64,000 nucleotides of DNA from Bog-473 sp963711065 (GCA_963711065.1 CAVQCO010000002.1:434001-498000); one strand, 5' to 3'. Positions 54,101 to 63,070 are shown, numbered from the stretch's first letter. Numbers and translations are program-made. The notes: generated by a model from the sequence alone, not told the origin.

Positions 54101-54303
54101 GCACAACCCGATCGCAGCTCTACAGATTCGCGAGAGACCTCGGCAACGTTGAGGCCGTCGAGCACGGATATAAGCGAGGGGGGCTTTCGGGAGCTGCTTC
54201 CGGCGGTGCGCAGCGCGAGGCGCGTCGGGTCATCTACCGGGAAGGCAATCGCCAGATCAACCACTTCGTGCGTGCCGTCGGACTCGGACCGCATCGGCGC
54301 TGA
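54097..54303 (+). CDS. Small basic protein, 68 residues
   Basis: The GTG at 54097 overlaps the previous stop by 4 bp. The N-terminus (STTRSQLYRFARDLGNVEAV) and the basic C-half (REARRVIYREGNRQINHFVR) match short actinobacterial and archaeal proteins of the type that begin with YRxARxLGDxEAV. Function is not known to me. It is the last gene before a mobile-element cluster. Confidence 0.5.
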   Translation: MSTTRSQLYRFARDLGNVEAVEHGYKRGGLSGAASGGAQREARRVIYREGNRQINHFVRAVGLGPHRR

Positions 54304-54392
54304 GAGAGTCCCCGTCCCGGCACGAGGATTGATGTGGCCGCTGAATGGTCCCCCTCGGTGAATGGTTGGTCAGCGTGTGGGCGGGTGCCAGG
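54290..54392 (-). repeat. Left arm of an imperfect inverted repeat flanking the IS3-family element
   Basis: Read on the minus strand, this stretch aligns with 55872-55990 on the plus strand at roughly 75 percent identity with small gaps. Shared blocks include CCCACACGCTGA, TTCAC, CAGCGGCC and TCAATCCTCG. In the right arm the frame reads THTLIKPFTEEVDHAAAFS; a related but broken version (PFTEGDHSAATSILVPGRG) can be read here. The arms lie 97 bp and 33 bp outside the IS ends. Confidence 0.6.
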
Positions 54393-54489
54393 CAAGGGCA
54401 GACGGCCAGCAACCGGCTGAATCCAACGGGTCGGTCTTTTGATCGTCGGCGGCCCGGTCACCCACTCGACACCTGCCGGTCGGACGGTG

Positions 54490-55839
54490 TGAACCGCCCC
54501 GGGTTCCATGACTGCTCGGGCTATTGGGTGACCGCCTCGAGGGCGGGTTGCGTTTGACGGTAGTAGGTCGGCTTCGAACTCTGCCGGGGTGACGTAGGAG
54601 TTGTCGTCGGTGATCTCCCGTGGAGCCGGCGGTGGTTGAACCAGTCGAGGTAGCCGAGGGTGGCGAACTCGACATCGTCGAGACCCCGCCAGGGCCCCTG
54701 GGGGTAGATCAGCTCCCACTTGTAGAGGCTGTTGAAGGCCTCGGCGATGGCGTTGTCGTAGCTGTCACCGCGCGATCCGACCGAGGCGACGATGTCGTTC
54801 TCGGCGAGACGCTCGGAGTAGCGAATTGCTAGATACTGCACGCCCCTGTCGCTGTGATGGACCAGGCCGTCGAGGACCTGGCCGGCTCGGGTGCGGTTCC
54901 ACACCGCCATCTCGAGGGCGTCGATGGCCAGGTCGGAGCGCAAGCGAGCTCGGAGATCTGCCAGCCGACCACCATGCGGGAGAACACGTCGATGATGAAG
55001 GCGGCGTAGACCCAGCCGGCGTGGGTCTTCACATAGGTCAGGTCGGCCACCCAGAGCCGGTTGGGCCGTCGGCGCTGAATGGCGCTCGACGAGGTCGGCC
55101 GGGCGGTGCTGGCGCTCGTCGAAGCGGGTGGTGACCTTGTAGGCCCGGCCCCGCGGGCTCCGGAAAGGCCCAGCTCACGCATCAGGCGCTCGACGGTGCA
55201 GCGGGCCACGCGGATGCCCTCCCGGTTGAGCTGGGCCCAGACCTTGTCGGCCCCATAGACCTCGAGGTTCTCGCCCCAGACCCGGGCGATCTCGCTCTTG
55301 AGCTACTCGTCGCGAACCGCTCTGGCCGAGGGTGGCCGCTTCTTGGCCACCCAGTAGGTGTTCGGGGCGATCTTGGCAGCCGTGCTCGGTGAGCACCCGG
55401 CAGATCGGCTCGACCCCGAAGCGGTCCCGGTGTGCGTCGATGAAGGCGACTATCTCGGCTGTTGGCGGTCGAGCTCCGCCCCGAAGAAAGCCGAGGCCGC
55501 CTTCAAGATCTCATTCGCCCGGCGCAGCTCTTTGACCTCCCGTTCCGAGCTCTTCATCCTGGCCCGCTCGTCGGTCGTCAACCCCGGCCGCTGGCCGGCG
55601 TCGGTCTCGGCCCGGCGGACCCAGATGCCGCAGGGTCTCGTGGTTGATCGACAGCTTCGCCGAGATCGACTCGATGGCCTTCCACTGCGACGGGTACTCG
55701 TCCTGGTGATCGAAGACCATCCGCACCGCCCGCTCCCGGACCTCCGGCGGGTACGGCGGCCGTGGCCCGTTCTTCTTGTTCTCTGACATTGCTCCATCCT
55801 CTCAAGGGATGGAGCAGTCACCAATCCCGGGGCGGTTCA
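54490..55839 (-). mobile_element. IS3-family insertion sequence, 1,350 bp
   Basis: The ends are inverted repeats beginning TGAACCGCCCCGGG, followed at matching distance by TGACTGCTC in both (about 28 bp with mismatches). The flanks are GTG on the left and GTC on the right, so no exact 3-bp target duplication is visible. The transposase is on the minus strand. Size, ends and the OrfA/OrfB layout all fit IS3. Confidence 0.85.
54521..55789 (-). pseudogene. IS3-family transposase OrfA/OrfB with several frame breaks
   Basis: OrfA starts at ATG 55789 with YPPEVRERAVRMVFDHQDEY and the HTH helix SISAKLSINHETLRH; it continues in another frame as EVKELRRANEILKAASAFFG, the IS3 leucine-zipper end. OrfB follows in pieces: RVLTEHGC, VARCTVERLMRELGL, then WVADLTYVKTHAGWVYAAF (first catalytic Asp). 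Next are HHSDRGVQYLAIRYSERL (second Asp) and DSYDNAIAEAFNSLYKWELI (catalytic Glu), ending in DWFNHRRLHG. OrfB normally uses a programmed -1 shift, but at least three further breaks (near 55630, 55370 and 54950) make it inactive as written. All catalytic residues survive, so read errors are possible. Confidence 0.8.
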
Positions 55840-55871
55840 GTCAGCCGGTTTGATGGAGTCAGAGCTGTCCT

Positions 55872-55990
55872 GGGCTCCGACCCACACGCTGATCAAGCCG
55901 TTCACAGAAGAGGTGGATCACGCAGCGGCCTTCTCAATCCTCGCTGCCGGGAGGGGAAGCACTCTCGGCGCAGTGACGATCCTCACCCAG
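55872..55990 (+). repeat. Right arm of the imperfect inverted repeat flanking the IS3-family element
   Basis: It starts 33 bp after the IS right end, pairs with 54290-54392 and opens with the same CCCACACGCTGA block. It lies within an open frame that begins at 55850 and ends at 56128, with no convincing start. The surrounding 250 bp before the amidohydrolase contain nothing else I can name. Confidence 0.6.
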
Positions 55991-56136
55991 GACAGCTCGT
56001 CGTCGGATGGCGTAGGGAAGAAGAGGACCGACCGGCCACGCGACTCCTACGAACCTCTTCGGGCTCTTCCGCAATCCGGTGGATGCCCGGTTCAACGAAC
56101 GCTAAGTGCATTTGGCGCGTTCGGATAGGAGGCGCA

Positions 56137-57281
56137 GTGAGCCTGCTCATCGACTCCGACACCCACCTCTTTGAGCCGTCTGGATGTGGCAGGAGTACGT
56201 CGACCCGGCGGATCGCGACGTTGCGCTACATATGGCAAGCGACGACCGTGGCTACACCTGGTTGATGTTCGGCGATCGTCGCTTGAGCTTGGGAGGCCCG
56301 CATCGCCCGGGTGACGTCGACGGTATCGGCGTGTTTCGGCAACGCTTGTTGGACGGCTTGCCCGCGGAGTTCGACCTCGACGAGTTCACGGCGAGCTACT
56401 CCGACCCGAAGGCTCGTCTCCTGCAACTCGATAGAGCCGGTTTCGACGCCTCGATCATGTTTCCGAACTACGGGATCGGTTGGGAACGACCTCTGCAGCA
56501 TGATTTGCGTGCCACCCTGGCCAACATGACCGCGTGGAACCGTTGGATCGTTGACATAGCCGCCAAAGGTGGGGGGCGGCTCTATCCGGTGGCCCACTTG
56601 AGTCTTCGGAATTTGGCATGGCTCGAAACTCAGTTGGCGACGCTGGCTGATGGTGGCATCCGTCTGGCATTGATCGCGCCCTCGTTGGTGGACGGGCGGC
56701 CCCTGTCGCACCCCGAGCTCGATCGCGCTTGGGCTGCATTCGTGGACCACGGGATCACTCCGGTGTTCCACGTCGCCAATCAACCTCGCCCATTCGACGA
56801 GGCGTGGTACGGAGAGGAGATGGAGGGCGGGATCACACCCCTTAGCGTTGTCTTCATATGGACGGGCGCTGCCCTCGCGATAACCGACCTGATCCTGAAC
56901 GGTGTTCTGGAGCGCTACCCAGATCTTCGGATCGGCATCATGGAACTATCCGCGACGTGGGTTCCGCAGCACCTCCAGATGATGGATGGTGGGTACCGCC
57001 ACACGGCGCGCTTCAATGGGGAATCCACGGAACTCTCTCTCATGCCAAGCGAATACTTCCGACGTCAGGTGCGGGTTGCAGCCTTTTCGTACGAGCAGCC
57101 GCATCGATTGATGGCACGCTCCGGCGACATCTTCATGGCCTGCAGTGACTATCCCCATACCGAGGGGACGTCTACCGCCATCGAGGACTACAAAGCCTCG
57201 GGGCTCGTGCCGGAGGAGGGCTCTGCAGGCTTCTTTGGAGGCAACGCCGCCTATCTCTTGAGGGCGCCCTGGCCGAGCTGA
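56137..57281 (+). CDS. Amidohydrolase-family metal-dependent hydrolase (one frameshift)
   Basis: The GTG at 56137 has an ideal ribosome-binding site, ATAGGAGGCGCA. It begins SLLIDSDTHLFEP, the DxH metal-binding strand of amidohydrolase-2 proteins. One missing base at about 56180 shifts the frame, and the long part continues WMWQEYVDPADRD. Further features are LLQLDRAGFDASIMFPNYGI, GITPVFHVANQ (second metal His), IGIMELSATWVPQHLQMMD and FMACSDYPHTEGT (final Asp). The protein is about 380 residues. These TIM-barrel enzymes hydrolyse or decarboxylate aromatic or amide substrates; the specificity is unknown. It lies between two insertion sequences. Confidence 0.75.
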
Positions 57282-57308
57282 GCAGAGAGCAGGCTGCCCC
57301 AGTCCACC

Positions 57309-58540
57309 TGTGTCCTCAAGCGGTCGTTGCAACACCAGCCTGATCGGCGGACAGTGATGTCATCGATCAGGAGGTGTGCGAATGGCACGGTTCTCGGAAG
57401 AGGACAGGGCGACGATCTGGGACATGCGCGAGGCGGGGGTGCCCGTGAAGCGCATCGCCAAGCACCTCGGCAGACAGAACTCTTCGTTGCGCAGGTTCAT
57501 TGCTGACCACGGGGGACGACGCCCGACGGCGCGTGAGCGCTCTGAGCTGCGGCTCTCGCTCGTCGAACGAGAGGAGATCTCGAGAGGGCTGGCAGCCGGC
57601 ATGTCCATCCGTGCCATCGCCGAGGAGCTCGGGCGGTCGCCCTCGACGGTGTGCCGGGAGGTCAATGCGAACGGCGGGAGGGCCAAGTACCGGGCCCTGG
57701 TGGCCGACCGGGCGGCGGCTCGGCGGGCGCTGCGACCCAAGCGGGCCAAGCTGGCCCAGTGCCGGCGCCTCCGAGGGGTCGTCGAGCGCAAGCTCGAGGC
57801 CAAGTGGTCGCCCGAGCAGATCTCGGCGTGGTTGGCTTCGCAGTACCGCAATCGCCCGGAGATGCAGGTGTCCCACGAGACCATCTACCAGTCGCTGTTC
57901 GTCCAGAGCCGTGGAGCGCTGCGCAAAGAGCTGCACTCGTGCCTGCGCAGCGGCCGGGCCATGCGCCGGGCCAAGGCCTATGTGAAGGCCAACCACATCG
58001 GGCAAGGAAAGCTCAAGGACATGGTGATGATCTCCGAGCGTCCCGCCGAGGTGAAAGACCGGGCGGTGCCAGGCCACTGGGAAGGCGACCTGATCTTCGG
58101 CAAAAGAATGACCTCGGTCGGGACCTTGGTCGAGCGCCACAGCCGCTACGTGATGTTGCTGAAGCTCCCCAACGGCCACAACGCCGAAGCCGTGCGCAAG
58201 GTCATGACCAAGCGCATCCTCACGCTTCCCGCCCAGCTGCGGCGCTCGATCACGTGGGACCAAGGGTGCGAAATGGCCCAGCATGTTCAGTTCACCATCG
58301 ACACCGGAGTCCAGATCTACTTCTGTGATCCCAAGAGCCCCTGGCAGCGCGGCAGCAACGAGAACACCAACGGACTGCTCCGCCAATACCTTCCGAGGTC
58401 GTCGGACCTCTCTCAATGCACGCAGCGAGAGCTCGACGCCATCGCCCGCTCCCTCAATACGAGGCCTCGACAGACGCTCGGCTGGATGACACCATCTCAG
58501 GCGTTCGCCGACGCTGTTGCGTTGGCCGCTTGAGGACACA
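57309..58540 (+). mobile_element. IS30-family insertion sequence, about 1.23 kb
   Basis: Ends are inverted repeats starting TGTGTCCTCAAGCGG at 57309 and its complement ending at 58540, with a further GCAACA block inside both. The transposase stop codon lies inside the right repeat, as is usual for IS30. It inserted 28 bp after the amidohydrolase stop. I cannot identify a clear target duplication. Confidence 0.85.
57382..58533 (+). CDS. IS30-family transposase
   Basis: I chose the ATG at 57382, seven bases after AGGAGG, over the GTG at 57376; the product is 383 residues and intact. It has two N-terminal helix-turn-helix units (ATIWDMREAGVPVKRIAKHL and ISRGLAAGMSIRAIAEELGR). The DDE core has GHWEGDLIFGKRM (first Asp), ITWDQGCEMAQHVQF (second Asp) and FCDPKSPWQRGSNENTNGLL (Glu). 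It should be able to move the surrounding element. Confidence 0.93.
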   Translation: MARFSEEDRATIWDMREAGVPVKRIAKHLGRQNSSLRRFIADHGGRRPTARERSELRLSLVEREEISRGLAAGMSIRAIAEELGRSPSTVCREVNANGGRAKYRALVADRAAARRALRPKRAKLAQCRRLRGVVERKLEAKWSPEQISAWLASQYRNRPEMQVSHETIYQSLFVQSRGALRKELHSCLRSGRAMRRAKAYVKANHIGQGKLKDMVMISERPAEVKDRAVPGHWEGDLIFGKRMTSVGTLVERHSRYVMLLKLPNGHNAEAVRKVMTKRILTLPAQLRRSITWDQGCEMAQHVQFTIDTGVQIYFCDPKSPWQRGSNENTNGLLRQYLPRSSDLSQCTQRELDAIARSLNTRPRQTLGWMTPSQAFADAVALAA

Positions 58541-58649
58541 CCGGGAAGGGGTGTCACCATTCGAATCAGGCACTTCGGGGCGCCCCTTGGTGGTTCCTGG
58601 ACTTGACGCAAGACTGAGGCGTGGATAACCCTGAGAAACTATCCAGGTG

Positions 58650-58988
58650 ATGCCATTCCGCTTTCAAAAACAGTGGCGCCATCCGGGATTGACCGGCGAG
58701 CACGTCTCGCCAGAGAAGTTTCTTAGGGGCGTCGAAGAGACGATTTCCCACGACGGCTTCTGGCAAGCCACGGCTGAGTTCTACATCGGGGGCCGAGCGA
58801 TCGTCACCGTCAGGCCGAAGTCGGCGGCGGGCGCTTCGTCGTTCTTGGCAGCGGCGACCTTGGGTGGGCTGGTTTCGACCGGCGAGTACGACAGCCTGGA
58901 GCACGCCCTGCGGGCACTAGCTCTCATGTCGTACGGCCTGGTGGACGTGCTTGACGAGGGTGCGGGGAAGGGTCTCATCGGCGGTTAG
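58650..58988 (+). CDS. Hypothetical protein, 112 residues
   Basis: The start is ATG at 58650, or GTG at 58647. KFLRGVEETISHDGFWQATA and EFYIGGRAIVTVRPKSAAGA form a strand/helix pattern; SLEHALRALALMSYGLVDVL is a C-terminal helix. There is no signal peptide. A copy of the dispersed motif follows directly at 58994. The family is not recognised. Confidence 0.45.
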   Translation: MPFRFQKQWRHPGLTGEHVSPEKFLRGVEETISHDGFWQATAEFYIGGRAIVTVRPKSAAGASSFLAAATLGGLVSTGEYDSLEHALRALALMSYGLVDVLDEGAGKGLIGG

Positions 58989-58993
58989 CTCGT

Positions 58994-59010
58994 GCCCCCG
59001 ATCGCCGGGA
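58994..59010 (+). repeat. Dispersed intergenic motif, representative copy
   Basis: GCCCCCGATCGCCGGGA is one of about ten related sites in 47.5-64 kb. Others are at about 47512, 49561, 49903, 50549, 59515, 61413, 63031 and 63961 on the plus strand, and 51296-51325 on the minus strand. The consensus is GTGCCCCCGNNCGCCGGGA followed loosely by NGGGTG. Sites lie between genes, not within them. The arms CCC and GGG around GNNCGCC could form a small hairpin. Confidence 0.45.
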
Positions 59011-59047
59011 GGGTGGGACTCTTCGGCACTGGCGGGGATCGGGCGGT

Positions 59048-59416
59048 TCAGTAATTGAAGACCAAGGCGCCGCCTTGGGTGAACTCGTAGACCGACGGTG
59101 CTCCCTTGACTTCGGCACCCTGCACCCAGGTGGCCGACTCGAGATTGCGGGTCTTCACGCAGACTGGACAGGCGAAGAAGCGGCCTCCCTTCTCCACGTA
59201 CTCCGCGTGAAGATCCTTGATGGACGGTGCTCCGGGCACCGAGAGTCCATCCGAATAGCCCTCGGTAGCGATGTGGATCCCATCTTTGGTGAGCCACATG
59301 ACGACTTCTTTGCCGGCGCGCAGAGCTTCGACTCCGAGCAAGTAACCGATCAACACCGCTTCGGCGTCGTCGGCACCGTGAGTTTGACCGATCAGGACCT
59401 TGTCATCTGCGGCCAT
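59048..59416 (-). CDS. DsrE/DsrF-like sulfur-relay family protein
   Basis: The product is 122 residues, the usual size for DsrE-like folds. KVLIGQTHGADDAEAVLIGY is the first strand and helix, AGKEVVMWLTKDGIHIATEG the second, and RFFACPVCVKTRN carries a CPVC pair where the family often has its active cysteine. The C-terminus, GAPSVYEFTQGGALVFNY, closes the fold. It may take part in persulfide transfer or peroxide-related redox; the partner is unknown. Neighbours are unrelated. Confidence 0.7.
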   Translation of the reverse strand: MAADDKVLIGQTHGADDAEAVLIGYLLGVEALRAGKEVVMWLTKDGIHIATEGYSDGLSVPGAPSIKDLHAEYVEKGGRFFACPVCVKTRNLESATWVQGAEVKGAPSVYEFTQGGALVFNY

Positions 59417-59730
59417 GTGGACCCCTTTCCTCGGTGGGAAGAGCCACCGGCTGTCGTCGGGAGGCTACAGCACTCGGTCCCTGAAAGGTGCCGGTTCGCC
59501 GTCGCAACGGCGTATCCCCGAACGCCGGGACGGTGCGACAGTTCGAATCCTCTTTGTGTCAAGACCCCAATTTCGGCGTCCAAAGGGCGCGACGAAATCG
59601 GCCCGTCACGAGACGGTACAGATGCGTAGGCTTTGAGATGGTCCGGGAGTGACTTCGCCAAAGAGCCGGCCTTCAGGGTGCAGAGCCGACCACGCGGCTA
59701 TGAGTCGTCCCTAATGTCCTCCCGGGCCGC

Positions 59731-60750
59731 TCATCCGGCGTCGAGGACGAGCTGTCGGTAGACGGCGTTAGAGATCTGGCGCTTGAGGGAGCGAAGCGCC
59801 TCCTTCTTGGTCTTGCCCTCGGCGACCTTGCGCTCGAAGTAAATGCGTCCATTTGTCCCGGGATTGCGGATCTGGGTGATGGCAGCCATGTGGAGAGCGT
59901 GGTTGAGCCGTCGGTTCCCGCGCCGCGAGAGCCGGTGCACGACACGGCCACCTGAGGACCATTCGATCGGGGCGGTGCCGTTGTAGGAGGCGAAGACATC
60001 CCGGTTGGCAAAGCGTTCGACGTCGCCGGCGTAACCGATGATCTGCGCGGCGAGGATCGGGCCCACGCCATAGACGTCGGTCAGCGTCGTGCCCGATGCC
60101 TTGACGGCCACACGGATGCGGCGGTGCGACTCCTTTGTCTGGGCGTCGAGCCGGCGGACGTCGTCGAGAAGCTCGAGGGCCAGGTCGTAGCGGACCTGCT
60201 CGGCCGGGGTCTCGGGCGTGATCTTGGTCATGAGCCGCTCGGCGTCTGAAACGTAGAGTTCCTTGGCAATTCCGCCCGGTGCGAGCTCGGCGAGGAGCGC
60301 ATGAAGACGACAGATCACCCGGGTGCGATGACTGCCGAGGTCCATGTTGCGCTTGGCGAGGAGCCGAAGGACCTGGGAGTGGTCAGCGGGCTGGACGCTG
60401 CGCAGATTCGGGGCCCGAAAGGCAGCGATGGCGACCGAGCGGGCGTCGTTGGGGTCGTTCTTGTTCGAGCGCCCGGTGGCGAGCACCCGGATGCGAGAGG
60501 CCAAGGTCGCGGGTACGTCGAGGACGTCCTCGCCCCGAGCGACTAGCTGCTGGGCCAACAAGTAGCCCAACCCACCGGCCGACTCGATGGCCCAGGTGCG
60601 CTTCTCGAACGGTTCGGCCCAGCTCACCAACTGGTCCACTTGGCGCCGGGTGGCCCGCACCTTGACGCTGGAGAGCTCGTCCTCGCCCTCGTCGATGGCC
60701 ACCGCTGTGTGCGATGCCTTGTGCGGATCGACGCCGATCACTACATGCAT
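59731..60750 (-). CDS. IS110-family transposase (first copy)
   Basis: The ATG at 60750 follows AAGGAGGTAGTC; the product is 339 residues and intact. The N-terminal DEDD (RuvC-like) domain has VIGVDPHKASHTAVAIDEGE, WAIESAGGLGYLLAQQL and NKNDPNDARSVA, with the expected acidic residues. The C-terminal Transposase_20 domain has GVGPILAAQIIGYAGDVERF and VHRLSRRGNRRLNHALHMAA, with the conserved Ser region. IS110 elements lack terminal inverted repeats and use a bridge RNA from the flank to choose target and donor. Exact ends cannot be set from sequence alone. Confidence 0.9.
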   Translation of the reverse strand: MHVVIGVDPHKASHTAVAIDEGEDELSSVKVRATRRQVDQLVSWAEPFEKRTWAIESAGGLGYLLAQQLVARGEDVLDVPATLASRIRVLATGRSNKNDPNDARSVAIAAFRAPNLRSVQPADHSQVLRLLAKRNMDLGSHRTRVICRLHALLAELAPGGIAKELYVSDAERLMTKITPETPAEQVRYDLALELLDDVRRLDAQTKESHRRIRVAVKASGTTLTDVYGVGPILAAQIIGYAGDVERFANRDVFASYNGTAPIEWSSGGRVVHRLSRRGNRRLNHALHMAAITQIRNPGTNGRIYFERKVAEGKTKKEALRSLKRQISNAVYRQLVLDAG

Positions 60751-60930
60751 GACTACCTCCTTGGTCGTGATGGAACCACGGAGGGCACTCCTGCTATTCG
60801 GACGTTCGTGCTCGATCCTCTTTTGAGCCACTCCATGGCGAAGCCCTGGCGGGAGGCTCTTCGAACGAAAGCCAACCGGCTGCACCGGCGGCAGGCACTT
60901 TGTGAGCGACCCCACCAGGACCTCTAAACG
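60751..60930 (-). ncRNA. Candidate bridge-RNA region of the first IS110 copy
   Basis: About 180 non-coding bases precede the transposase start on its strand. In IS110-group elements the left flank encodes a structured RNA of similar length that guides recombination. I see several possible short stems (for example GCCGCCGG and GCCGG blocks) but cannot define the two binding loops by eye. The call rests on position and family knowledge only. Confidence 0.25.
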
Positions 60931-61054
60931 CTACGGATCAGCCGCAGTGTCTGCACCAAGTCTCAAGCAGGCACCATGGGGGCAGGCTTAACGGCGACTG
61001 GGGCATCCGGTATCTGTCCGGCGGCCCATCATTCGAAGAGCAAGAATACGGACC

Positions 61055-61327
61055 ATGCCGAATACGTCGCTCGAAGGGACTCCTCTCGGGGCACTCTTCG
61101 ACACCCTACGGTCGCGGCTTCCGGCAGTTGAGATTGAGCGATCGCAGGCCGACGACACCATTTGGGACATCCGTTCGGACGGAAGAGAAGTTGGGATCCG
61201 GTGCCATCCTGGCGGTCGGCTACCGTTCCTGATTGAACGCGATACCCCCTATGCCGACTGGCGGGTATCCAGGGGCAACGAAGAACGAGCCGTCGATTTG
61301 ATCATCAGGCTGCTTTCCAACTCCTGA
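61055..61327 (+). CDS. Hypothetical protein, 90 residues
   Basis: The ATG lies 300 bp after the IS110 transposase start, divergent to it. The product is soluble alpha/beta: LGALFDTLRSRLPAVEIERS, DTIWDIRSDGREVGIRCHPG, then ERAVDLIIRLLSN as the end helix. No motif is recognised. A copy of the dispersed motif follows at about 61413. Confidence 0.45.
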   Translation: MPNTSLEGTPLGALFDTLRSRLPAVEIERSQADDTIWDIRSDGREVGIRCHPGGRLPFLIERDTPYADWRVSRGNEERAVDLIIRLLSNS

Positions 61328-61399
61328 GGGATAGCACGATCCGCCGCTCAAACGGAGCGTATGGCCGTTATCGCACCCCGGTCGATTCTCGACTTTGAG

Positions 61400-61698
61400 C
61401 AGCGTCGCCGGTGCCCCAGTACGCCGGGACTGGGTGCCACTGTGCCGCATCATTTTCGGGCTAGTCCCCATGCCCGCTGGCGCGGCCGCCCACAACGGAT
61501 GAAAACTCTGGTGGGGTCGCCCGGGCGACGTCGGAAGTTCCTTGGTGTGCGCGAGCCCGTGGGCTAGTCGGACGCGGGAGCCTCGGGAGCACCGAACTGT
61601 TGCCATAGAGCACGAGGGTCAGAATCCATCTAGATGAGGCTCCTCCCGGGCGCCCCCGTTTACCGACGTCGAACAACGGGGGCCGGAGAGGAAGAGCC
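61400..61698 (+). other. Non-coding left flank of the second IS110 copy, possible bridge RNA
   Basis: No convincing gene lies here. An inverted repeat at 61652-61683 has arms GCCCCCGTT and AACGGGGGC around a 14-base loop, 15 bp before the transposase start. A possible ribosome-binding site, GAGAGGAAGAGCC, follows. The region would hold the left end and any bridge RNA of the element; boundaries are not visible. The dispersed motif copy at 61413 lies at its start. Confidence 0.3.
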
Positions 61699-62934
61699 AT
61701 GGACATTGTCGTGGAGCGCTGTTGCGGTCTCGACGTCCATAAAGACACCGTCGTCGCCTGCGTGCGCACGCCGGGGAAAGGAGGTAAGCGAGCTCAAGAG
61801 ACGCGCACGTTCGGGACCATGACGACCGACCTGTTGGCTCTGCGCGACTGGCTGGTGGAGATGAAAGTGACCCTGGTCGGGATGGAGTCGACTGGCGTCT
61901 ACTGGAAATGTGTCTTTTATGTTCTCGAGGACGCGATGGAGTGCTGGGTGCTCAACGCCCGGCACTTGCGCAACGTCCCGGGAAGGAAGACCGATGTGGC
62001 CGATGCCGAATGGGTTTGCCAGCTGGTCGAGCACGGGCTGGTGCGGCCCTCCTTCGTGCCACCCAAAGAGATCAGAGAGCTACGCGACCTCACCCGCTAC
62101 CGCAAGGCGCAGATCGAGGAACGCAGCCGCGAGGCGCAACGCCTCGACAAAGTGCTCCAGGACGCCGGCGTCAAGCTCTCGAGCGTGGCCACCGACATCT
62201 TGGGCAAGTCCGGCCGCGACATGCTCGAGGCACTCGTGGCCGGCACCCGGGACCCCGAGGTCCTCGCCGAGCTGGCCCGCGGGGCGATGCGCAAGAAAAT
62301 CCCCCAGCTGCGCCGGGCGCTCGAAGGGCGGTTCAGCACGCACCACGCGCTGATCGTCGGACAGATCCTGGCCAAGCTCGACTTCTTGGACGAGGCCATC
62401 GGCACGCTCTCGGGCGAGATCGACCGGGTGATCGCCCCTTTCGAGGCTGAGGTCGCGCTCTTGGACACCATCCCGGGCGTCGACCGCCGCATCGCCGAGT
62501 GCCTCATCGCCGAGATCGGGACCGACATGGGTCGCTTCGAGACCTCGGCTCGGCTGGCCAGCTGGGCTGGGATGTGCCCGGGGAACCACGAGTCGGGCGG
62601 CAAGCGCAAGTCCGGTCGGACGCGCAAGGGCTCCAAGTGGCTCGCCGCCAACCTGGCTCAGGCGGCAGAAGCCGCCGGACGCTCCAAGGACACCTACCTC
62701 GGCGCGCAGTTCACCCGGTTACGAGGCCGCATCGGCCATCCCAAGGCGAGGAAGGCCGTCGAGCACTCCATCCTGGTCGCCGCCTTCCACGTCCTCGCCG
62801 GCGGCGTGCCCTACGCCGACCTGGGCGCCGACTGGTTCCAACGGCGTCGCCCCGAGGCCCATGCTCGGCGTCTGGCCCACCAGATTGAAGCCCTCGGTTA
62901 TCGCGTCACGATCGAAGCGGCTGAAGCGGCCTGA
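61699..62934 (+). CDS. IS110-family transposase (second, different copy)
   Basis: The product is 411 residues and intact, only distantly related to the copy at 59731. The N-terminal DEDD domain has RCCGLDVHKDTVVACVRTPG, TLVGMESTGVYWKCVFYVLE and RKTDVADAEWVCQLVEHGLV. A long coiled-coil linker follows (YRKAQIEERSREAQRLDKVL). The C-terminal domain has IPGVDRRIAECLIAEIGTDM, LASWAGMCPGNHESGGKRKS and GSKWLAANLAQAAEAAG. It belongs to the group with a GLDVHK start. It is probably still active. Confidence 0.93.
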   Translation: MDIVVERCCGLDVHKDTVVACVRTPGKGGKRAQETRTFGTMTTDLLALRDWLVEMKVTLVGMESTGVYWKCVFYVLEDAMECWVLNARHLRNVPGRKTDVADAEWVCQLVEHGLVRPSFVPPKEIRELRDLTRYRKAQIEERSREAQRLDKVLQDAGVKLSSVATDILGKSGRDMLEALVAGTRDPEVLAELARGAMRKKIPQLRRALEGRFSTHHALIVGQILAKLDFLDEAIGTLSGEIDRVIAPFEAEVALLDTIPGVDRRIAECLIAEIGTDMGRFETSARLASWAGMCPGNHESGGKRKSGRTRKGSKWLAANLAQAAEAAGRSKDTYLGAQFTRLRGRIGHPKARKAVEHSILVAAFHVLAGGVPYADLGADWFQRRRPEAHARRLAHQIEALGYRVTIEAAEAA

Positions 62935-63070
62935 CCACAACTGAAGTCGGGACTTCGTCCCGAGCAGGGCTCCGCCCCGCACCCCGACCCCGCGCGCCCG
63001 TGTTACAAAGTTTTCGGGTCAGACGTTCACACCCCAATCCGCCGGGATCGCTCACAAGAATGGACCGCCT

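Noticed and set aside
59525..59560. Possible tRNA 3' end around AGTTCGAATCCTC
   Set aside because: Only a T-loop-like sequence is present; no acceptor or anticodon stem can be formed.
47512..61429. Integron attC sites at the dispersed motif
   Set aside because: The motif lacks the GTTRRRY and RYYYAAC cores, and no integron integrase is in the window.
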